The notes under the pieces: model-generated
What the model saw: the letters and a program-made list of their open reading frames with translations, nothing else
What the model was told of the DNA's origin: nothing
Databases searched by the model: none
Assembly (NCBI RefSeq): GCF_964355755.1
Contig: NC_092670.1
Span: 32,289,795-32,353,794 of the forward strand
From: Antedon mediterranea
Lineage: Eukaryota > Echinodermata > Crinoidea > Comatulida > Antedonidae
DNA length: 64,000 nt
Direction: 5' to 3'
Part shown: positions 13,401 through 28,400 of the stretch, piece after piece
Numbering within the stretch: position 1 is the stretch's first letter
Layout: the number at the start of each line of letters is the position of its first letter
Translations under genes and position numbers: made by a program

Positions 13401-16400
13401 CTTGACATCTTGCTTGCTTTATGTTTTGCTATGAATTTTATATTTGTTTGTTATTTTTTGTTTCATTTTATTTATTTTCATGATTTTTGTGATACAGTAT
13501 TTGGATTGGGATTGTACTAAAAGCGTTCTGATTGTTTTTAACATTGATAATAATTACATGGGATACATATTAGAAAAAAAATATTATGTTTAATACGAAG
13601 GAAGCTTTTAGCCTGGTATGTTTTATAATTGCTTTCAGGTAGAAAAGGTGAGAAGCGTTGAGGCTGCAGTCCCCGTATGGCGCCAAATAAGTTAATCTTG
13701 TGCCAGAAAGTAATATAAAATGACCGTAAAAACTGCTCATGCTGTCATTGGTTATGGGAAAAATTTTTTCATGGTACTAAATAATTTCAAAATAAACAAG
13801 ATATTGCTTCGAGAAGGCATGCTTTTACCCACACCTAAGTCCCTTAGATGGTCCTAGCCTACTGTAGCAGACCTACTGTTATACGAAAAAGAGAAATGAA
13901 GATTTGGACTAAAGGTTGTTTGGTGCCTGCTGTAAACAGACAAACAAAAGTGGTTAAACACAGTGAAAACAACCAAAACTACTAAAAAAAGTTGTTTTTA
14001 ATTACTCTACTTGAATATTAGAGTTATTGTAATATCATAAGGCATTAATAATTTGTTTGTGACTGATACTATCAGTACTGTACTGAAAGCAAGGTATTGC
14101 TACTGTAAACCCTGCAAAGCTTAAAAAAACAAACCAAACCTCATCGATCCAACATAAACATGATTGGATCATGTAGTGTACTGTATGTCAGTTAATTTTT
14201 TTTCATTAGGCAAAAATTAAAGTCTATTACGTGCCTGCTTACCTGGATAAACCCGACAATAGCCCTTTTCCACGAAGTGCGAAACTAATACGAAAAGAAT
14301 TCTACCCGAATTCACATCATAAAGAATGGTACGTTCCGCTCTAGCGCCCTCTCGTGGGACCACTCCCACGTGTTACCGTACGAAAAGAAATGATGACGGT
14401 AACACGTGGGAGTGGTCCCACGAGAGGGCGCTAGAGCGGAATGTACCATTTTTTATGAGGTGAATTCGGGTAGAATTCTTCTTTTCGTATTAGTTTCGCC
14501 CTTCGTGGAAAAGGGCTATTGTCGGGTTTATCCAGGTAAGCAGCACTTATAGACTACCAACACCATTTCTGGTTTGTGTAATTAAGATACAACCCCAGTT
14601 TTTCATATTACAGTTATTGTATTTCTTCTGATTTGTTTTGTCATCTTCAATATATATTATCCTACACAAAATGTTGAGAGTCAATCTTTCATATATAAAC
14701 ATGTTTTTCTTTTAGTTGTCCAAGATAGTTTCTCATCCAATTTTCAAATATAATATTTTCATTATGTAGAGCCAAGTGCACTTATGTGTACTTAACAGTC
14801 AGAAGATAAACGCAATTTTTCTCATTCTCCAGAGGTTAGGGAAAGAAACTGAAAAGCGATTTTGTATCATACTTCAAAGTTGTGTATGCTGCATTTAATT
14901 AATTTTTCTTTCAAAAGACAAACACATTAGTGTATCATCTGGAATTGAGCATTTTAGTGAAATAAGGGTGTTGATTGTCTGAATATATTTAAAACCTATA
15001 TTAAACGTCAATCTCTAGTATGAACAAGATAGATATCTCATGTATTATAGTACTGAATATATTATGTGGCTTAAGCTCTGTCTACAATATCAAACTTTAT
15101 TTGAAATGTGATGTGCCCATATATGGACATGATGTCATACTGTATCACTGACTACCATATTTGGGCATATCACTACCAAATTTGTGTTCATGCACTCTTT
15201 TTTGGTCAAACTTTGATAGTATACACTATTCTCTATAGTGTATACAGAGCTTTATGCTTTTTGTACAATCTTTCCAATTCTAGTTAAAAACATTAAACAC
15301 TCTTTATACCCCTCTTAATTCAAACTTCATTTCCCAACGTAAAAGACTGTGCACATTGAATTTGCTGCCCACATTAGTTGTTATTCCCACTCACTCACAC
15401 CATGGAGGAATAATTCCTTCATGTTCACACAAACTTTCTTGAGTGATCTATAAAAAGAATGAATTTATGGTTTTGTATATTTCCATAGAAGTGTCCATTG
15501 ATTAATTTAAATATTTTAACATGTTACAAAATGTTTTAGTGTTTTCACAATAAACCTTGCTATTTCAACTGCTGTCAAAAGTATGCTTGGAATGAATTAG
15601 AATTTAAATGTTAATGCCTTCAGCCTGTAAAAGGATGAAGAGGAAGTCTGGATTCCTGGGTTGATGGATCATACCTGTTTTGCCATTTCCTGCTATTTCA
15701 GAGCCCATAACATTTTTCTGGTTGTCTTGATCAGTTAATTCCTAATTCCCAGGTTTGATTAACTTAGCTAACATAATCTACACATCTAGAAAAATACAGT
15801 CAGCAGTCATAGAGACAGATATATTAGAGGCCCAGTCGTTCCTCTGCTCACAATCCCCTTAATAAAAAAAATGCATTTTTAGGGCTTGGTTACCCTTAAT
15901 TCAAAATCATGGTGATGCACAATGTACATAATGTAGTAAAGAGTACATTAAAGTATATTTTTAAGTCTTCATCTGACTTTTCATCCATAACTCACTTTAA
16001 TAGGCCTTTAAAACAACCAGTGTTAATAAATAGCTTGTCAAGCACCTTTAATTTTCACCCTTCCTCGGTTTTGTAACTTTTTTCCCATCCCTTTATCCTA
16101 AACGTCAATGGTCAATGCTGCTAGTACCACTGATGCATACCTATACACTACTTAACAGCAGGTAGTCAATTCAGTTTAAAGGTTTTTAATTTATACTGTA
16201 AATAATTAACGCATTCAAAATTGTTGTGCATCAACAACCTACTACAATCGCCTAATGCAATTAAAACCTAATAAACATCCGCAAAAATAGGATATTATTG
16301 TTGTTACTTTAGCAGGAAGATTAAAATTGTTCTGATATTTTTGATAACAAATAATATCTTATTTAAAAGGCTTGTCAACCTGCCTGTAATCAAGTTTAAC

Positions 16401-19400
16401 ATTTCTTGGTATGCTTGGATTATTGGGGCTTACAGGCCTAGTGCTATGCGAAGTGAAACCCACTGTGTAGGCTCACATCTGTCAATTGCACGATCAATCA
16501 ATTACAATTGCAAGATTAAAACTCTGGCACTAATTGAATTTAAATTAGTCTAAAATGTCTTCCTATCCAGGCCTACGGTTGTATTGAAAGCGAAAGTTTG
16601 TAACAATAATGATAGAAAATTGTACAAGAAGAAACATTAGGGTGGGTGCCAACAAATACTGTACCAGTGGATGGAAAGATAAATAGGGTAGTACTTTAAG
16701 GAAATCTTTGAGTGTGGAAATTTAACTACCTTGCTTAACATTTTTGCCTGGCTCATAGAAATTGTGACGGATATACCTTGATGCAATAATATAAAGTTGG
16801 TTTTCTATGATAAGCAAATGAATATCCTTAAATAAACATTTAGAGTGATCAGTGAAAGTGGCTTAAAAAAATATTAAATGTATTTTCGGCAATTTCCAAA
16901 GGATAAAAAAAAAATCAAATTATGTGTTCAGCACAAAAAGTACTTCTAAAATCAACAACTCATATAGTCGTATCTGTGATATTCTTGAAGAAGGAATATT
17001 ATATCTGGAAAGCAATCTATATCATCCTCCTGACATATCTTGTATGTTCAAGTATTGTCCATACTAATCTATTATAATTCTCTTTTTCGCAATACATTAT
17101 AATACATAATTGAATGAAAAATGTCCATAGTAATAATGTAACTAGATCTGTATTTGTCATTGGTGAATGCTAGGTGATCTGACCGTGCATGTGATCAATG
17201 TATCTTACAGTTACTCGATTTTAGTTAGTAGGATTTATTGAAATGTTTCCAAATGCCAAGTGAATATGTCTAACAATGTATGGTTTTCCATCAAGTTTAT
17301 TCCTACAAAACTTCTTAAATTGGTATCAGTTCGTATCATAGATCTCCTTCTTGAGAGCATGGGCTATTGTTGGTTTATCCAGGTCAGCAGCAATAATTGA
17401 CTTCCAACCCAATTTGTGTATTTTGTTGATGCGTTTCCCGAAGTTTCCAGTCAAATAATTTTTTAATGATTTATACTTGTTAAATTCTATATTTGAGAAT
17501 TTTATTTTTGTGTATTGTATAGTACATTAAATTACATATTATATATATATTACACATTTCTCGCAGTTTAAATTTTTCAATTGTTTCAATTTATATTTCT
17601 GTATAATGCGTAATTAGACGATTATATAGTATTGAGAGCCCTTATAAACAATGGTTAATGACCATTACTCCTAGCAAATGAGAGATCATGGCTTTCCCTA
17701 AATAAGTTAGCTTTTGATTGGCTCACTCTGTCTTTTTCTTTAACGTTCAAATAATAAAATCCTGGAATCAATTAAGAATAATAATGTCATTGTTTTCCTG
17801 GTTTACAATGATGTATTGTTTTTCTTGTAATAATGATTACAGTTTCAGTTTGTATTTTTAAAGTATTTCCTTATTAATTTTAAATAAATTGTAAACAAAT
17901 AGTATTAATATTAGCCTACTATTATAAACAATTGTTGGGTTCTGCTGAATGACTCCAAATAAACAATTTTATGTGTCCAGTGATGTTGCCACAAGAAATA
18001 AAATGGTCTGGTTTTACAAGGAAAGGGAACAATCTCTGTTCAAGCCACTGGGATATCAAAGGCCTTTGGGAAAAAATGGTGTGGTTAAAACCTTACCAAC
18101 CATTTACTGGTGTTAACAGTCCTGGGTGGTACAACAATCCATAAAATCAGCATATTATTACCCACATTTGGTGTTTCATTTTGATAACTCCATTGAAAAT
18201 TTCTCCAATTATTTGTTCACAGTATACATTTGTGTAATTTCTTGTAGATTTCTTGGGGCCAAACTTGTTTTTCTGTATCAATTAGTTTTGCACAATGTTT
18301 AATTGTTACATGTTTGTTTTTATGACATATGTATTATAAACTTCATTTCTAGTTCACACCATGTTATTAGGATACAGTATTAGCCGTTCCAACACAGACA
18401 TAAGCATAGAGGTATTATGTTGCGTTTGATGGCTAAATGTAATACAGTACTATTGTTATAAAACACTATTGTTTATTGTTTGTGGAGAAAAATAGTAAAC
18501 TGGTTTATGTGTATACTATCAAACTTTATGTGTCAAAAATATGTGATGTGCCCATATATGGACATGATGATGTCATATCACTACCATATTTGGGCATACC
18601 ACTACCATATTTGGGCACATTAAATAATTATTTTGATCAATCAAACACCATTAAATGTTTCTTTTGTTCTTTTGTAGAAACACAAGATATTGACCTTGAT
18701 GCACTTCTTGGTGACCTTTGCGAAATGGAACAGTCCTTACAAATGGACATGGATAAACAAATGAATGAGTCCCCAGGCAACACAAACACTGACAATTTGA
18801 TGATGTCATCATTACATTTTGATACACCACCAATGCCACCGCACAGTATAAACACTGGTTCAATTACAGACATTGGTACTGACATTCCCACTCCTCCCCC
18901 TCCTCCACCTCCAGAAAATTCAGATGGCTTTATTGAAGATCTTCCACCACCTCCCTCAGACATGCTACCTGAGGAATTACAACCAGCTAATGTTCCACAT
19001 CATACACCGGTGGAAATCATAACAGAACCAGCTTCCCCAAGACTTTTTGAGGTTCCTTCACCTCCTACGCAAGAAGTTACGAATAATACGCGGTTGAACG
19101 GTTCAGTACCCCCAAATCATCTGAACCTAAATCTTGATGTTAGTAATTCGCAGCAATCGTTGTCTTCCATTTCTACCTCGCCAAATTTCTCACCACCGCC
19201 AGCTAATGTAAGTGATCTTTGTATAATTAAGTCACAAATAAGACAAAATTAACTAACAAAGCTTCATGTGTGCCTCATCCATGTGAGTGCTATGAAGGGC
19301 CAAAGGTGCCAAAAGTATTATAGTATTGTTATGTTACAATAATGATACAATCTTAATATTTGTCTAAAATTATACAAATTTTTTTTATGATATGGAAAAT

Positions 19401-22400
19401 TGTCTAGAACAACTGTGGGTCATGACCCAGATGTTATTTGGTAGGTTGTACATGATTTGACAAAATTAAAAATAAGAACATGTGGGGGAAGTGGGACTTT
19501 ATTGCTATCGAGAAAAACAAGCCAGTATGCATGAATTGCATGTTAAGGGGCAAGGCCTAAAATATTGGGTCATTCTACATCTTAAAAAATTGGATCATCA
19601 AGCTGGATGGATTAAACTTGTACCGCAGTTCAAGTTGGGATTAGCGGATGTGAGAGGATAATACTCGCCTTCCTATGAACCATACACACATATAAGGTGC
19701 ATATGAATTTGACTCGCAGTTCTAAATTTGCCACTCAGCATTTCAATGGGTTTTTATTTTATTTTCATTAGAAATGCATACAAACGTTATAGATATCTAT
19801 ATACAATTACAAATAAAAACATTTAACATAGCAAAAACAATTAAAATCTATAAGATCAAAAAACAAAACAAATAGATATCCCAAAAAAATGTGAAAGCTA
19901 TTTCCAATTGTGCTATTTACAATTAAAATATAATATATAAGAAAAAAATGACATATTGATAACCCAAAAAAGTATTATGTGAAAGCTATTTCCAATTTCC
20001 TATATTTACGGGAAAATACAATAAGAAAAATCAATTAAAATATAACACTTGCCATATTTAATAGAAACACTTGCCATATTTAATCAACACATGGACTTTT
20101 ACAGAGGAATAGATCATATTAGCCCTTAAAATTTAAGATTATGATTGTTGATGATTTTGTTGACAAACAAATCATGTGACAAATATTGTTGACGACATTT
20201 TGTTTATTATTTCTCTAAGCCCCTCTTTATTGTACTTAGACTTGTTGCATTCTTAAATTAAATACCAAAATATTTGTAAGATTATTAGATTGAATGCATG
20301 GATTGAATGCATGAATTGAGTGAGACAACTTCTAAGAATATGTATACAAGGTTTTGTCGTCATTTATATTTTTGTTTGGAGTAGGCATTATGCTTTTGTA
20401 TGTAATATTGAACACAATTTTCAACAACAGATTTCAAAAAGTGTTCGTGTGAAACTTAAAGATCTCGAACTTGACCTTCACAATGATGAAACATTGAGCG
20501 AAGAAGAAAAAGTAGCTCGTATCAAAGCTGAAAAAGTGCGAATTGCTCTTGAGAAACTCAAGGCTGCTAGAGTTAAGAAGGTTTGTATATGGCAAGGAGA
20601 ATCAAGAGTTTTGTGCCATTAAATTATTTAATTGTATCGTCCTTCAGTAGATTTGAAATCGTGATAAATGTTTTATCTTTTTAGTTTTGTTTGTGTTGTT
20701 TATCACACAATATCTTTTATAAAATATAACACGTGATCATTTGCTCTTTTAAATGTTGTTTCTGCTGAATGTTCAGCGCTTAGAGGCACCCTGCATTTTG
20801 CGCTTTTTTAAATCAAACTTTATTAGTATTATTATGTAGTTGATACAACTTAATTATAAAATAAATTAGAAAATAGAATATTGATTGTGTTTGAATTCTT
20901 AGAATCTTGAATGCTTGAGATTGACCGAAAGTCGAAACATTGTTTTGAGTTATCAAGAATTATTTTAATTATTAAAAGTAAACATATAATTCTTTAAATT
21001 ATATTATAACATGGGTTCAAGGATGTAGCCACTCAAATGCGCTGAAATAAGTCATGTGTGCGCTTATTTATTCACTATCATACACTGGAGTTCAAAAAGT
21101 GTGCAGCAAAAAACATAACAAAACTGTGTGTCAATTGTATGGCAGAATACCGATCATGCTAGACGCTGCACGATATACGAGTACAAAACAAAAACAAACA
21201 CACACTACTTGTATATATTGTCATTTCTGGTACACAACTGTTTTGCTAGGCCTAGGCTAGGTCATTTGGTCGCCAAAGAGAGTGATATTCACAATAGAGT
21301 TTCTAAATGTCTGTTAAGTACAGTAAATACATCATCTCATGATATTTATTTCTATCTTTTGTTATTCTAGTTGATAATCAAAGTACACACAGAGGATGGA
21401 AGCTCAAAAACTGTTTTTGTTGATGAAACTATGAACACGCGGAATATTGTCCAAATGATGATTGAGAAGAACCATTTTGAGAGTGGACCTAATTGGGCCC
21501 TTATTGAACAAATGCCAGATTTATATATGGGTAAGTGACATCATGATATTTAATATCTATACAGTACAACTAGGCATAAGTGATGCTGTATCCACACCCC
21601 TATGCTTAATTATATATAAGTTAATTATTATAATTAATAAATAATATATCTTGTTTGGTTAAAAATAAAAATCACTGTTATTTTCAGAATTCATCAACAC
21701 ACACAGTCATGAAAAAAAAGAAAATAGATTATAGATTTTGATAGGGAAATTCCATTCTGAAAAAGGGGCCACATTTCTTATGGCAATTGCTTCATTTAGT
21801 TATGCAGACTGGATTACATCTTACAGTACTAAATAAAGTAGAACTACTCATTTCTACAATAGCTCTGTTAAAAATTAATTTGTATACTTTCAATTTGAGT
21901 AAATTGATTGATATACGGTTTAAAATACGTTCTTTGCCATTAAGAAACACGGGTCATAGATAGTTCATCTTCGGTTGAAAAATAATTAATCATTTATGTG
22001 ATCAAAATAGCATATAGTTACTTAATTTAGATGATTTTCAAACTTTATCTATGCAAATGTGATAATTTGTATATACTGTAGTATCATAGGCATATTCCTA
22101 AAATACATAATCACATGTGACATTCTCTTTACATTAACTATAATATAATTTCTATAGTACAGCAAGGAGTGAAAAATTGTCCTTTGTGGTACTTTGTGAT
22201 ACTGTATCACACAAAATTGTCCTAAAAATACTTTAAAAATTGATATAATAGGTTGTTTATGTTTTATTATTGCAGTAGTCAAATACTTATTCATTTATTG
22301 CTATAATAATTCTATTTTATTCCAATTTCAGAAAGGGTATTAGAAGATGATGAAAATGTAGTGACAGATGTATTGTTAACCTGGTCTAGAGAAACAAACA

Positions 22401-25400
22401 ATAGGATATTGTTTTCAGAAAGAAGAGAAAAATATGCTTTGTTTAAAAATCCACAGGTAATTTAATATTACTGGAATGAAAATCTTTGAACATCAAATTA
22501 GAAAAGCAAAATGGAATTAAAATCATTTGTATCAGATAACTAATAAAGAAATAAAACATAACCCTATTCATTGTCAATATTTATCTCTAGTTTATTGAAT
22601 GCTCTGTACATTGGGAACACTTTGTGAAAAAACATTTTTGGAGATATTCGAACACATGAATTTTAGATCACTAGCCTGGCACTCATACCGCTAGACCATA
22701 ATTGTTTTATTTCTTTTTTTCCTCAGCATTATCTTTTATCTCTAAACACGTCACAATTTGCGACAGAGTTTGCTGAAAAATCTAAAAAGACGTTAATAGA
22801 TGAGTTCTTTGTAGGATCAGGAAACCGAGTTCCGGAACTAGAAGGCCCGTTATTCCTTAAATCTGAGGGAAAGAAATCTTGGAAAAAACACTACTTTGTT
22901 TTACGTGCTTCTGGTTTGTACTACTCGCCAAAAGGAAAATCTAAAGTGAGAATTATTTTATGATCATAATAATTATATATCTATATAAGGAACATTTTTC
23001 TAGTAAATATTTGTTACATTATATGGTTCGAAATGTCGGTACCTTTCAAACGGCATCAACGTAAGGTTGAAATTTCATAAACTACAGGCCTAGACCCTCT
23101 TAGGTTTACATTAACATACATAAAAACAATTGCTTTCTTTATATTTAAAAAACAACAAACGTGTGTGATTAAATATTACATGTAAAATATAACTCTGAAA
23201 CACAGAAGAAAAAGAGAGTTAACTGATCGCACAAGTTGTTGTAACTTGTTTATTATTCCTATCAGTTTAAATCTATTCAATAAATGGTTAATTCTAGTTT
23301 TTGTGTTGATTGATAATTTTAAATATTTAAATTAACAATTTGTTTGGATCAGGTATCAAAGGATCTTATGTGTCTTGTCCAATTTGAACATATTGAAGTT
23401 TACAATGGAGTAGGATGGAAAAAGAAGTATAAAGCACCAACAGATTTTTGTTTTGCTTTAAAGGTGTGTATTGGTTTGGCTTGTGTATCTTGTGTTGACG
23501 TCAATAAACCACTTTTTTATTTACTACTGTAAAGGATAGGAATGATGTATTTGTAAATAGCTCTATATGTGGGAAGGGCACAAGTGATTATTCATATCTC
23601 CCAAAATAATGAAGTATTGTATTTTTGATTTTGAAAGAATCTTCCAATGTTTATAGAATAGTAAAGACGTGTGGGTGTTACTATAAGCATGTTTTGAGAG
23701 AGCACTTAGAATATGTATTATTAGTTTTGTAGGCGTGCGTTTGCTATCAAACAACATGACTTGTTATTGCCATAAAGTATTTACTTGTTCCAATTTGACT
23801 TTACTAAATATGAACTAGTTTTATTTATATAGTAGTAGCTTTGTGTTGCATAAGTTTGTTTACTTTACAGTATTGTTTTGTATTGTATGTATTTTTTTTT
23901 CTATAGACTGTTAGTCAAACAGAATATTACAATACCCTATTCTTAGTTTTTTTAAAATAAACCTCACACAAATCGGAACTTTTGTCCCAGCCCCAGGAGT
24001 CTGGTGTAATTTTATTTGCTTTTATTGTCAATAGATTCATTTAAATATAATATTAATATTTTGAATGTTTGTTATATGTTATTTTGCAGCATCCACAAAT
24101 ACAGCAAAAATCTAAGTACATAAAGTACATTTGTGCCGAGGACTATAGGACATGTCAGAGGTGGATAACAGGAGTTCGAATTGCAAAGGTAGTTATTGAT
24201 ATTATCTGTTTTAATTTACCCCAAACAGTCCTATGGCTATGCCATCTATAGGCCTAGATAAGTTTACTGTAAAACAAAAGTAATTAAAACAAATCACCAT
24301 TCACACACAATCCCAAAGATTTCAATTAGGGTAGAGATTTCCAATTCAAACAATAGCAAATAAAATCGGCACATGCAGGGCTATCATTAACCATAGTTCT
24401 GGTCGACGTCTTCTTGGATAAAAGGGCTTAACTGGAAGTCCATGGTATACCTGTCTCATTTGCGCATTAAAGAACCCAGTTCATTTTTTCGAAAGAGTAC
24501 TCGTCTCCAGGTATTGTAGACAGATGGTGAGTGCTGTTATGTCACAACTGAAAGTGACGAAATATTTTGTCCAAATCTATGTGCAATTCAGCCCTGTAGA
24601 CTGCGAGTCACAGGTTCTTCTTCTATATCTACATCTTGATCATTCAAAATTGTAGTCTATTTGTCCTATTTTCCTTATATTCCAGTCCAGGTAAAAGGCT
24701 GCTTTGTTACAAATTTTACAATGTATTATTTGCATTAAATTACAAATAATGTCTGTGTTTGCATTGTTTAGTATGGAAAAGGTTTATTAAAGAACTTTGA
24801 AGAAAGCCAGAGAGATGCGTTGAAATTTATAAAGAATCAAGACACTGCATCAGAAGCGAGTCTCGGAGATACGTCAAGTTTATCTAGTGACCAATCAGTG
24901 GCCACCGTTAGCTCACAAGGTAAAATATATTATTATATAAACTGTTTGGCATAATGCAATAGGTTAATAAAATCCTAAATATAACTTTTAATTATTTGCA
25001 TATGTTTTATATTTTAATTTAAATTAGGTTCTGCATCATCCGGTGGATCTGGAATTCAGTCAAGGAATGCTAACAGACGATCTCACATGGGAGATATTTT
25101 CTCACAAGCTTGGAAAAAAGGCAAAGAAGTTGAAGTTGAGGTTGGAAGATTTCTAATATTGAAAAAGAAATAAAAAAAATAGATTTAAATAATAGGATAA
25201 AGACACACAGAGTTGAAAAAATCATTACTATAGGTCACCCTTACTTACAATGGTAAAGGAAAAATATTATGTGAGTGCAAAAAAGTTAAGAAAGGAGGAT
25301 AATATCTGTAAAAACAGGGCCGTAACCACCAGTACGTTGTCGGTGAGGTTTCAACCTGACCACTTTTTCACAGAGGCCTTTGTCAACCTCTTGGTTTGAA

Positions 25401-28400
25401 CAAAGATTGTTCCCTTTTCTTGCAAAAACCGCACCACTTTATTTCTTGTGGCGACATCACTAAATAATATTAGTAATTAGCATGATGCTTCTTACATGAT
25501 AACTATTATTATCTTTTTAGCACATTATTACAATCATTTCATTATATAAACAGAAGAACACTGTTTGAGACATCCCTATTCAGAGACAACCTCTAATGAG
25601 AGGCCAGCCCCTAATTTGAGACATCCCTATTCAGAGACAACCTCTAATGAGAGGCCAGCCCCTAATTTGAGACATCCCTATTCAGAGAAAACCTCTAATG
25701 AGAGGCCAGCCCCTAATTTGAGACATCCCTATTCAGAGACAACCTCTAATGAGAGGCCAGCCCCTAATTTGGCCTATGTTATCTTCCAATTCGAATAATG
25801 ATCAAAGAATTTATTTGTTTACAGACCAAAAGACTATCAAGAAGCTCAATGTCAATGTCTATTGAGGTAAGGAATATACTAACTTTATCATGTTTTAAAA
25901 ATTTTTTTGCTTTGAGTTTTTTGTTTTTTTTTCACATTCTGATTGATTGAAATATATATTTATACTGGGTAACCTCTTCAGTCAAAGACTGGTCTCCCAG
26001 AGGGCCCAGTTGGTGATCAGTGGCTGTGATGTACTAATACACCGGGGTAACCCCCTACTCGTCTCGAAAGATGTACTAGGTTCTTTAAAGTGCACACGAG
26101 CTAGTTGTGTACACTGGACCTACGGTTTATAGTCCTTATCCGAGAAGACTCGTTCTACCACCAGAACCATGGAGTGAGTGAGCCTCGAACCCCTGCCGAT
26201 GTTTTGGCTACGTAATTACGGTTCCACTGTCTTAACCGCTCGACTGTCTTAACCGCTCGGCCACTCACTCAATTCACGGTGACAATTCATTCACAATACA
26301 CACAAAAGTGGAATCGTTTTATTGTGAAAATGAATATCCTGATATCTGATTACAGGATTTAAAGCTCTGTCTACACTATCAAACTAGTTTAACAAAAAAG
26401 TGTGATGTGCCCAAATATGGTAGTGATATTCACAAATATGGTAGTGATATGACATCATATCCATGGGCACATCACACTTTTTTGTCACATAAAGTTTGAT
26501 AGTGTAGACAGAGTTTAGATTATAATTAAATGTTTTTCAATTTTAAAATTTGATGTAATTTCAACAGGATGATACGGGTACAAGCCGGCCACCTCTTGTG
26601 ACGCCAACAATGACAAAATCAGATAAAACATTTGATTACGATGTTCAGCAGCAGCTACAGCAACTAGAACGAGAAATGGAACTAGATCTGAACCTGGAGG
26701 ACCTGCCCCCATCTTCCAATGTAAGTGGTTCCCAGGCAAATAACACTCATGCTGTATCAAACATCCAGCCTGGTAAAAACAAAACCAGTGCTCCTGCCGC
26801 TCCTAGACGCATGGACAGCACTCGTCTTAGCACATACTCAAATCGGAGTTCATCTTTTAGTGATAGTCGTAGTTCAAACGAAACAAAACGGGTGCAGTTT
26901 AAAGAGGCTACGGAGGAGATAACAACTCCCCCTGCTGTTCGTGCAGCGCTTCAGAAATCAGCTAGCGGTGTAGTTTTACCTAACTCGCCTAATCGTCACA
27001 TAACTGCAAACTCACAGCGTAGCTCCATGAAAATATCTCGTTCATCCACTAACCAAAGTCCACTTCATAGACGACCTAGTCTTCCATTGGCTAACACAGT
27101 GTACACACCGCCTTGGTTACAGCAGTCTGTAGCGGGTGAGGCTAGTAGTATTAGTACTAACACATCATATCATGCTGTAGCTCATACAAATAATGTTTCT
27201 CAACAAATACCTGTAGCAGTACCAAAACCTACTGTCTCAACTCCTATACAAACAAACAAACTGAATCAAGCAAATATCTATGATTCAAACATTGTACATG
27301 CAGAGTCTCCTTCAGTTTCTGTGCAACATGCTCCACCTCCAACTCAATCCACCCCTCCTCTTCCACCTAAAAAAGAAAAGGCTGTAATTTCACAGCAAAA
27401 ACCAGTTGTACACTCAAGGCATCAACTTCCACCACCTCCACAAAAATCTCATATACCTACTTCCCCGGTAGTACCCAGGTCACATCTTCCGCCACCTTCA
27501 CGTATAATATCATATCAACCTAACCATGCTGTACAATCAACACCTCCTACTCCTCCTCTCCCACAGAAGCCTCTGACAGTACGGCCAACACCAAAAATTC
27601 CTTCACTTCCACCCAAACCACCAGTCGACCCACTCCCCCCAATTCCACCCCCTCCACCACCACTAGAGTTACCAGATTCAATAAGTTTACCCCATCCATT
27701 ATCGATAAATGTAGCTCCTCGACCCGCAACTCCCCCATTTCCGGTTGATGATCTACCCCCACCCCCAGCATCACTTCTTCATAGTAAATCGCAAGAAAAT
27801 CTGTTTGATTCTACATACGTTCTTCCACCACCACCACCCCCTGAAACTGATGCTGATGATTTTCCTTTTCAAAATACAACTCCAGTTGTGGTAAGTCCAA
27901 CAAATAAACAACCTCCATTTGTCAGTCCAAAACCAAACAAAAGTCCTAATCACCAGTTACATAATGGACCTATTCCAAACAGTAAAAATATATTACCAGT
28001 ACCATCGAAACCACAGAAATCCAAACCTGTTGTACCACCACCACAAACATCCCAATCCAAAAAGCAAGGCCCACCATCACCACCAAAACCATCACCATCT
28101 AAACCATCACTACCACAATCACCATCAACAAAGACACCTCCACCAGTCACATCACCCAAGCCTTCAAAGGTGGGCTCTCTTCGCATCACAAATGCGTCTT
28201 TTCTAGATCAATTAAACAACTCATTACAAGGTACTAACAACGAGAATAAAATTATACCGCTCAATCCCACGACCAATCTTCCACCAACATCAAACAAACC
28301 AACAGTAGTCACCAGACAACATAAACCGTTGCCCCCAAGGCGGAGTGATTCAACACGGCTATCCACAGTTGGTACCCCAAAGATACCCCCTTCTCCACCT

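Larger units (their letters stand above)
10841..18677. other. MRL gene intron 2 (7.8 kb)
   Basis: Long AT-rich intron. It holds the 335-bp foldback at 14221-14555, a relic of the same family at 17362-17405 and two copies of the CTCTGTCTACACTATCAAAC MITE family (15071-15254 and 18508-18621). No coding exon was recognised in the remainder. Confidence 0.65.

Noticed and set aside
18476-18677. N-terminal extension of MRL exon 3
   Set aside because: The in-frame upstream part is a MITE relic. The acceptor at 18676-18677 and the phase from exon 2 fix the exon start.
20905-20945. Possible second hammerhead near CGAAAGTCGAAACA
   Set aside because: The CUGANGA core cannot be aligned with correct spacing.
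25565-25798. 77-codon repeat frame between MRL exons 11 and 12
   Set aside because: A 51-bp minisatellite without supported splice sites; exon 12 joins exon 11 in phase without it.
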